Assembly (NCBI RefSeq): GCF_044142105.1
Contig: NZ_JBGTYM010000002.1
Span: 310,001-374,000, forward strand
Length of the DNA stretch: 64,000 nt
Direction: 5' to 3'
Origin: Pseudogemmobacter sp044142105
Lineage (GTDB): Bacteria; Pseudomonadota; Alphaproteobacteria; Rhodobacterales; Rhodobacteraceae
The notes under the pieces were generated by a model that worked only from the letters and a program-made list of their open reading frames with translations, had not been told where the DNA came from and searched no databases. Below, in pieces: positions 59,833 through 64,000 of this stretch. The translations under genes were made by a program, and so were the position numbers. Position 1 is the stretch's first letter, and every line of letters starts with the position of its first letter.

Positions 59833-61281
59833 GTGACCACGCCCGACACGAACCCGCCCAGCCTTTACGCCGCCCGCGAGCCGATCTTTCCGCGCCGGGT
59901 GAAGGGCAGCTTCCGCACGCTCAAATGGTGGCTGATGGCGGTCATGCTGGGCATCTATTACCTGACGCCCTGGTTCCGCTGGGACCGTGGTCCGAACCTG
60001 CCCGACCAGGCCGTGCTTCTGGACCTGGGCAACCGCCGCTTCTTCTTCTTTATGATCGAGATCTGGCCGCATGAATTCTACTTCGTCGCGGGCCTTCTGA
60101 TCATGGCCGGGCTTGGCCTCTTTCTCTTCACGTCGGCCGCGGGCCGGGTCTGGTGCGGCTATGCCTGCCCGCAGACCGTCTGGACCGACCTCTTCATCCT
60201 TGTGGAACGCTGGATCGAGGGCGACCGCAACGCCCGCATCCGCCTGCACCGCCAGGGCTGGGATGCCGAAAAGATCCGCAAGCGCGCGGTCAAATGGACC
60301 GCCTGGTTCCTGATCGGCCTCGCCACCGGCGGCGCCTGGGTCTTCTACTTCACCGATGCCCCCACGCTCGCGCGCGATCTGGTGACCGGCCAGGCCCATC
60401 CCGTCGCCTATATCACGATGCTGATCCTGACGCTGACCACCTTTGCCTTTGGCGGCTTCGCGCGCGAACAGATCTGCATCTATGCCTGCCCCTGGCCGCG
60501 TATCCAGGCCGCGATGATGGACGAGGACACGATCACCATCGGCTATCGCGACTGGCGTGGAGAGCCGCGCGGCAAGCAGGGCGGCCACACCGCCGAGGGC
60601 GTGCCGACGGGCGATTGCATCGACTGCAAGGCCTGCGTGAACGTCTGCCCGATGGGCATCGACATCCGCAACGGCCAGCAGCTCGCCTGCATCACCTGCG
60701 GTCTTTGCATCGACGCCTGCAATGACGTGATGGACAAGATCGGCAAGCCGCGCGACCTGATCGGCTACCTGGCCCTGACCGACGAGGTGCGCGAACGCGC
60801 GGGCCAGCCGCCGAAATCGGTGTGGAAACACGTCTTCCGCCCGCGCACCGTGCTCTACACCGTGCTCTGGGCCGGGGTCGGCGTCAGTCTGATCGTGGCG
60901 CTGTTCCTGCGCACCGAAATCGACGTCAACGTGACCCCGGTGCGCAACCCCACCTTTGTCACCCTGTCGGATGGCTCGATCCGCAACACCTATGACCTGC
61001 GGCTGCGCAACAAGCATGGTGAGGACCGCTGGTTCGATATCTCGGTCGCCTCTTCGGCGCCGCTTGCACTTACGCTTGAAGGGCGCGACGATCTGCGCAT
61101 CCTGGTGCCCGCCAATGAAACCTTCGAGGCGCGCGCCTATGTCACCGCCGCCAAGGATACCGTCGCCGCCAGCACCGACCGCACCGAATTGCGGTTCTGG
61201 ATCGCCGATGAGGGAACGGCCGACCAGCCGGGCACCGACCGCGTCTCGCACGAGACGATCTTCAACGGGAAAGGCAACTGA
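59833..61281 (+). CDS. ccoG: cbb3 assembly cupric reductase, iron-sulfur protein
   Basis: A 482-residue membrane protein with several N-terminal helices, two 4Fe-4S motif sets (CIDCKACVNVCPMG and CITCGLCIDACNDV), and a C-terminal periplasmic immunoglobulin-like domain. CcoG (RdxA/FixG) reduces Cu(II) for cbb3 assembly. The start is a GTG at 59833 with GAGGA seven bases upstream; the frame runs open to 59626, but the added part spans the FNR box. First gene of ccoGHIS. Confidence 0.96.
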   Translation: MTTPDTNPPSLYAAREPIFPRRVKGSFRTLKWWLMAVMLGIYYLTPWFRWDRGPNLPDQAVLLDLGNRRFFFFMIEIWPHEFYFVAGLLIMAGLGLFLFTSAAGRVWCGYACPQTVWTDLFILVERWIEGDRNARIRLHRQGWDAEKIRKRAVKWTAWFLIGLATGGAWVFYFTDAPTLARDLVTGQAHPVAYITMLILTLTTFAFGGFAREQICIYACPWPRIQAAMMDEDTITIGYRDWRGEPRGKQGGHTAEGVPTGDCIDCKACVNVCPMGIDIRNGQQLACITCGLCIDACNDVMDKIGKPRDLIGYLALTDEVRERAGQPPKSVWKHVFRPRTVLYTVLWAGVGVSLIVALFLRTEIDVNVTPVRNPTFVTLSDGSIRNTYDLRLRNKHGEDRWFDISVASSAPLALTLEGRDDLRILVPANETFEARAYVTAAKDTVAASTDRTELRFWIADEGTADQPGTDRVSHETIFNGKGN

Positions 61282-61284
61282 ACC

Positions 61285-61737
61285 ATGTCCGAGATCACCG
61301 GCCGCCATGTTCTGGCCATCACCGTCGGCGCCTTCGGCATCATCATCGCGGTCAATGTCCTGATGGCGTGGAAGGCCGTCAGCACCTTTCCGGGGCTGGA
61401 GACCGACAATTCCTACGTCGCCAGCCAGGAGTTCGATGCCCGCCGCGCCGCGCAGGAGGCGCTGGGCTGGACGCTGGACGTCAGCCATGACCGCGGCCGC
61501 GTCCGCGTGGCCTTCACCGACCAGCAGGGCCACCCCGTCCAGGTGGCCGATCTCTCGGTCCTGATCGGACGCACCACCGAGGCCAAGGATGACGTGACCC
61601 CGCCCTTCACCCTCCTGGGCGATGCCTATGAGGCCGAAGTGCCGCTGGCCAAGGGCTATTGGATGGTCAAGGTCACGGCCCATGCCAGGGATGGCACGCT
61701 GTTCGAACGGCGCGTCGACATTGCGGTGAAGGGCTGA
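61285..61737 (+). CDS. ccoH: cbb3 oxidase assembly protein
   Basis: A 150-residue protein with one N-terminal helix (VLAITVGAFGIIIAVNVLMAW) and a periplasmic FixH domain (LETDNSYVASQEFDARRAAQ ... GYWMVKVTA). CcoH/FixH binds the oxidase and stabilises it during assembly. It starts four bases after ccoG and ends five bases before ccoI. Confidence 0.95.
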   Translation: MSEITGRHVLAITVGAFGIIIAVNVLMAWKAVSTFPGLETDNSYVASQEFDARRAAQEALGWTLDVSHDRGRVRVAFTDQQGHPVQVADLSVLIGRTTEAKDDVTPPFTLLGDAYEAEVPLAKGYWMVKVTAHARDGTLFERRVDIAVKG

Positions 61738-61741
61738 CGCC

Positions 61742-63961
61742 ATGGCCTATGCCGACCCCGATCTTGGCGGCAGCGACCCGGTCTCGGGCGGGCTGTCCGC
61801 CTGCCCGGCCTGCGTCGCAGCGCCTTCGGCGGAACGCATCGCCGCCATGGCCGCGCCGGCAGATGCCCGCATCATGCTGTCGCTGCCCGCCGCCCATTGC
61901 GCCGCCTGCATCTCGACGCTCGAGGCCGCCGCGCTCGCCGCGCCCGGGGTGCGCTCGGCCCGGCTGAACCTCACCCTCAAGCGCCTGTCGATCGACGCCG
62001 CGCCAGACGTCACCCCCGCCCAGATGATCGGCATCTGCAAGGCGGCGGGCTATGAGGCGCATGAGCTGGACCCCGGTCTTCTGTCCACCACCGAAACCGA
62101 CCGCCAGTCGCGCGACCTGCTGATGCGGCTGGGCGTGGCCTTCTTCGCCATGATGAATGTCATGCTCCTGTCGGTCGCGGTCTGGTCGGGCGCCGAGGGC
62201 GTGACCCGCGACATGTTCCACTGGATCTCTGCCGCCATCGCCCTGCCGACCGTGGTGTTCTCGGGCCAGCCCTTCTTCAAATCCGCCTGGAATTCGCTGA
62301 AAGCGGGCCGCCTGGGCATGGATGTGCCGATCTCTCTCGCCCTCATCCTCGCTTCTTCGATCTCGCTGTTCGAGACCATTCATTCCGGCCATCACGCCTA
62401 TTTCGATGCCGCGGTGATGCTGTCCTTCTTCCTGCTGCTGGGCCGCTATCTCGACCACCGCACCCGCGCCGTGGCGCGCTCTGCCGCGCAGGAACTGGCC
62501 GCGCTCGAAGTGCCCCGCGCCATCGTGGTGACGGATGGAACCGAGCAGGCAAAGCCGCTGGCCGAAGTGGCTCTGGGCGATCTTGTCCTTGTCCGCCCCG
62601 GCGGGCGGATGCCGGTCGATGGCATTGTCGTCACGGGCACGTCGGAACTGGATCGCAGCCTTCTGACCGGGGAAAGCCTGCCGGTCTGGGCGGGTGAGGG
62701 GACGAAGGTCTCGGCGGGCGAAGTCAATCTCACCGGCCCGCTGACCCTGCGCGTCACCGCCGCCGGGCGCGATTCGTCCTTGCACCGCATGGCCGATCTG
62801 GTCGCCGTCGCCGAAAGCGCCAAGACGCGCTACACCTCGCTCGCCGATCGCGCCGCCAAGGCCTATTCGCCGCTTGTGCACCTGCTGTCCTTCTCGGCCT
62901 TCGGCTTCTGGATGTGGCAGACCGGCGGCGATCTGCGCTATGCGATCAACATCTCGGCCGCCGTGCTGATCATCACCTGCCCCTGCGCCCTGGGTCTTGC
63001 CGTGCCCGCCGTGGTCACCTCGGCCTCGGGGCGGCTCTTCCGCAAGGGCCTTCTGATCAAGCAGGGCACCGCGCTGGAACGGCTGGCCAGGGTCGATACT
63101 GTCGTCTTCGACAAGACTGGCACCCTGACCATGGGCACGCCGGAAGTGACCAACCTGACCGACCACCCGCAGGTCGCGCAGGAAGTGGCCCTTGCCCTGG
63201 CGGGGGCCTCGTCCCACCCGCTGGCGATGGCTCTGGCCGAAGCCGCGCGCGCCAAGGGGCTGCGGCCGGCAAGGGTCGAGGAGGTCCGCGAACATCCGGG
63301 CTATGGCATCGAAGGTGTCTGGAAGGGCCGCAAGGTCCGTCTGGGCCGCGCCGAATGGTGCGGCGGCACGGCGCTGCCGGTCACAGCGACCTATCTCTGC
63401 ACCGGCGAGGGCCAGTCCCCCCGCGCCTTCACCTTTGCCGACCGCCTGCGTCCCGGCGCCGAAACCGTCATGGCCGCGCTCAAGACGCAGGGCCAGCGCG
63501 TGATCCTGCTGTCGGGTGACAGCGACGGCGCCGTCGCGGCGCTGGCCGCCCGGCTGGGTATCGCCGAATGGTCGGCGGGCGTGCTGCCGGCCGAGAAATC
63601 CGCCCGCATCGCCGCGCTGAAAGGGCAGGGGGCGCAGGTCCTCATGGTGGGCGACGGGCTGAACGATACCGCCGCCCTGGCCGCCGCCGATGTCTCGATC
63701 TCGCCCGCCACCGCGCTGGACGCCGCCCGGGTTGCCTCGGATATCGTGCTTCTGGGCCAGGACATGGCCCCCATAGCCGATGCCCTGCGCATCTCGCGCC
63801 AGGCCAGCCGCCGCATGGTCGAGAATTTCGCCATCTCCGCCGCCTATAACGTCATCGCCGTGCCCTTGGCGCTGGTCGGCCTTGCCACGCCGCTTGCCGC
63901 CGCGCTGGCCATGTCGCTTTCCTCGATCACCGTCTCCCTGAACGCTTTGCGGCTGAAGTAA
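61742..63961 (+). CDS. ccoI: P1B-type copper ATPase for cbb3 assembly
   Basis: A 739-residue ATPase (FixI/CcoI, CopA2 class) that exports Cu(I) slowly to load the cbb3 copper site rather than to detoxify. There is a Cys-rich N-terminus (SACPACV), an HMA domain with AHCAAC (about residues 53-58), transport motif TCPCALGLAVP, DKTGTLTMG and GDGLNDTAALAAADV. The stop overlaps the ccoS start by one base. It is distinct from the two detoxifying ATPases at 7-14 kb. Confidence 0.96.
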   Translation: MAYADPDLGGSDPVSGGLSACPACVAAPSAERIAAMAAPADARIMLSLPAAHCAACISTLEAAALAAPGVRSARLNLTLKRLSIDAAPDVTPAQMIGICKAAGYEAHELDPGLLSTTETDRQSRDLLMRLGVAFFAMMNVMLLSVAVWSGAEGVTRDMFHWISAAIALPTVVFSGQPFFKSAWNSLKAGRLGMDVPISLALILASSISLFETIHSGHHAYFDAAVMLSFFLLLGRYLDHRTRAVARSAAQELAALEVPRAIVVTDGTEQAKPLAEVALGDLVLVRPGGRMPVDGIVVTGTSELDRSLLTGESLPVWAGEGTKVSAGEVNLTGPLTLRVTAAGRDSSLHRMADLVAVAESAKTRYTSLADRAAKAYSPLVHLLSFSAFGFWMWQTGGDLRYAINISAAVLIITCPCALGLAVPAVVTSASGRLFRKGLLIKQGTALERLARVDTVVFDKTGTLTMGTPEVTNLTDHPQVAQEVALALAGASSHPLAMALAEAARAKGLRPARVEEVREHPGYGIEGVWKGRKVRLGRAEWCGGTALPVTATYLCTGEGQSPRAFTFADRLRPGAETVMAALKTQGQRVILLSGDSDGAVAALAARLGIAEWSAGVLPAEKSARIAALKGQGAQVLMVGDGLNDTAALAAADVSISPATALDAARVASDIVLLGQDMAPIADALRISRQASRRMVENFAISAAYNVIAVPLALVGLATPLAAALAMSLSSITVSLNALRLK

Positions 63962-64000
63962 TGGAAATCCTCGGCATCCTGATTCCCGTCTCGCTTGGCC
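63961..64000 (+). CDS. ccoS: cbb3 oxidase maturation protein (partial, cut by window end)
   Basis: The first 13 residues (MEILGILIPVSLG) are visible, starting at the ATG that overlaps the ccoI stop (TAATGG). A short hydrophobic start directly after ccoI is what CcoS looks like. It is needed to insert cofactors into the oxidase. The rest lies beyond the window. Confidence 0.8.
   Translation, partial: MEILGILIPVSLG

Overview
This is a 64 kb chromosomal window from a GC-rich alphaproteobacterium, most likely order Rhodobacterales (Paracoccus/Rhodobacter type). The clues are a CycM-type membrane cytochrome c next to pheA, an FnrL/hemN divergon, a ccoNOQP-ccoGHIS cluster beside a universal stress protein, an Irr-type iron control element in front of mbfA, and the overall gene style. 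The assignment is an inference from gene content. I see no phage, insertion sequence, CRISPR array or integrase.

Layout. 1-4.7 kb: tail of an unknown gene, leuD, two envelope genes of unknown role, then leuB. 4.7-6.7 kb: two tandem EamA/DMT transporters, followed by tRNA-Pro(CGG). 7.0-14.6 kb: a copper-resistance block on the minus strand (copZ, copA, cueR, a Tat-exported multicopper oxidase and a second P1B ATPase with YHS and metal-binding zinc-finger-like domains), with three CueR-type operators. 14.6-17.6 kb: arylamine N-acetyltransferase, a two-gene flavin/GAF regulatory module, and SRP RNA. 17.7-25.1 kb: housekeeping hydrolases, nudC, pheA and cycM. 25.2-31.2 kb: yejABEF peptide importer, then a glycosyltransferase. 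32.6-34.3 kb: an unknown protein, a Crp/Fnr regulator and a receiver-like protein. 34.4-37.8 kb: dnaX, an acetyltransferase, ebfC and recR. 38.7-40.9 kb: fnrL and hemN, divergent around an FNR box. 41-47.2 kb: GT39 glycosyltransferase, ornithine-cyclodeaminase-like protein, DMT transporter, YaiI/YqxD protein, fghA and an AEC carrier. 47.2-50.1 kb: an iodotyrosine-deiodinase-like flavoprotein, mbfA under a likely Irr box, and a TetR regulator with tandem operators and a small secreted peptide. 50.1-54.9 kb: folC-accD, LysE and TauE transporters, a methyltransferase. 55-64 kb: a universal stress protein diverging from the complete cbb3 oxidase structural operon, and the ccoGHI(S) assembly operon running off the window end.

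How the parts fit. The right end and 39 kb share FNR boxes (four seen), so FnrL probably controls itself or hemN, the stress protein, the high-affinity oxidase and its assembly factors. The copper block exports and oxidises Cu(I), while CcoI feeds copper to the cbb3 oxidase. The mbfA region is an iron-responsive spot. The least explained elements are the TetR/secreted-peptide unit, the flavin-GAF-winged-helix module and the deiodinase homologue with a conserved halotyrosine-binding triad.
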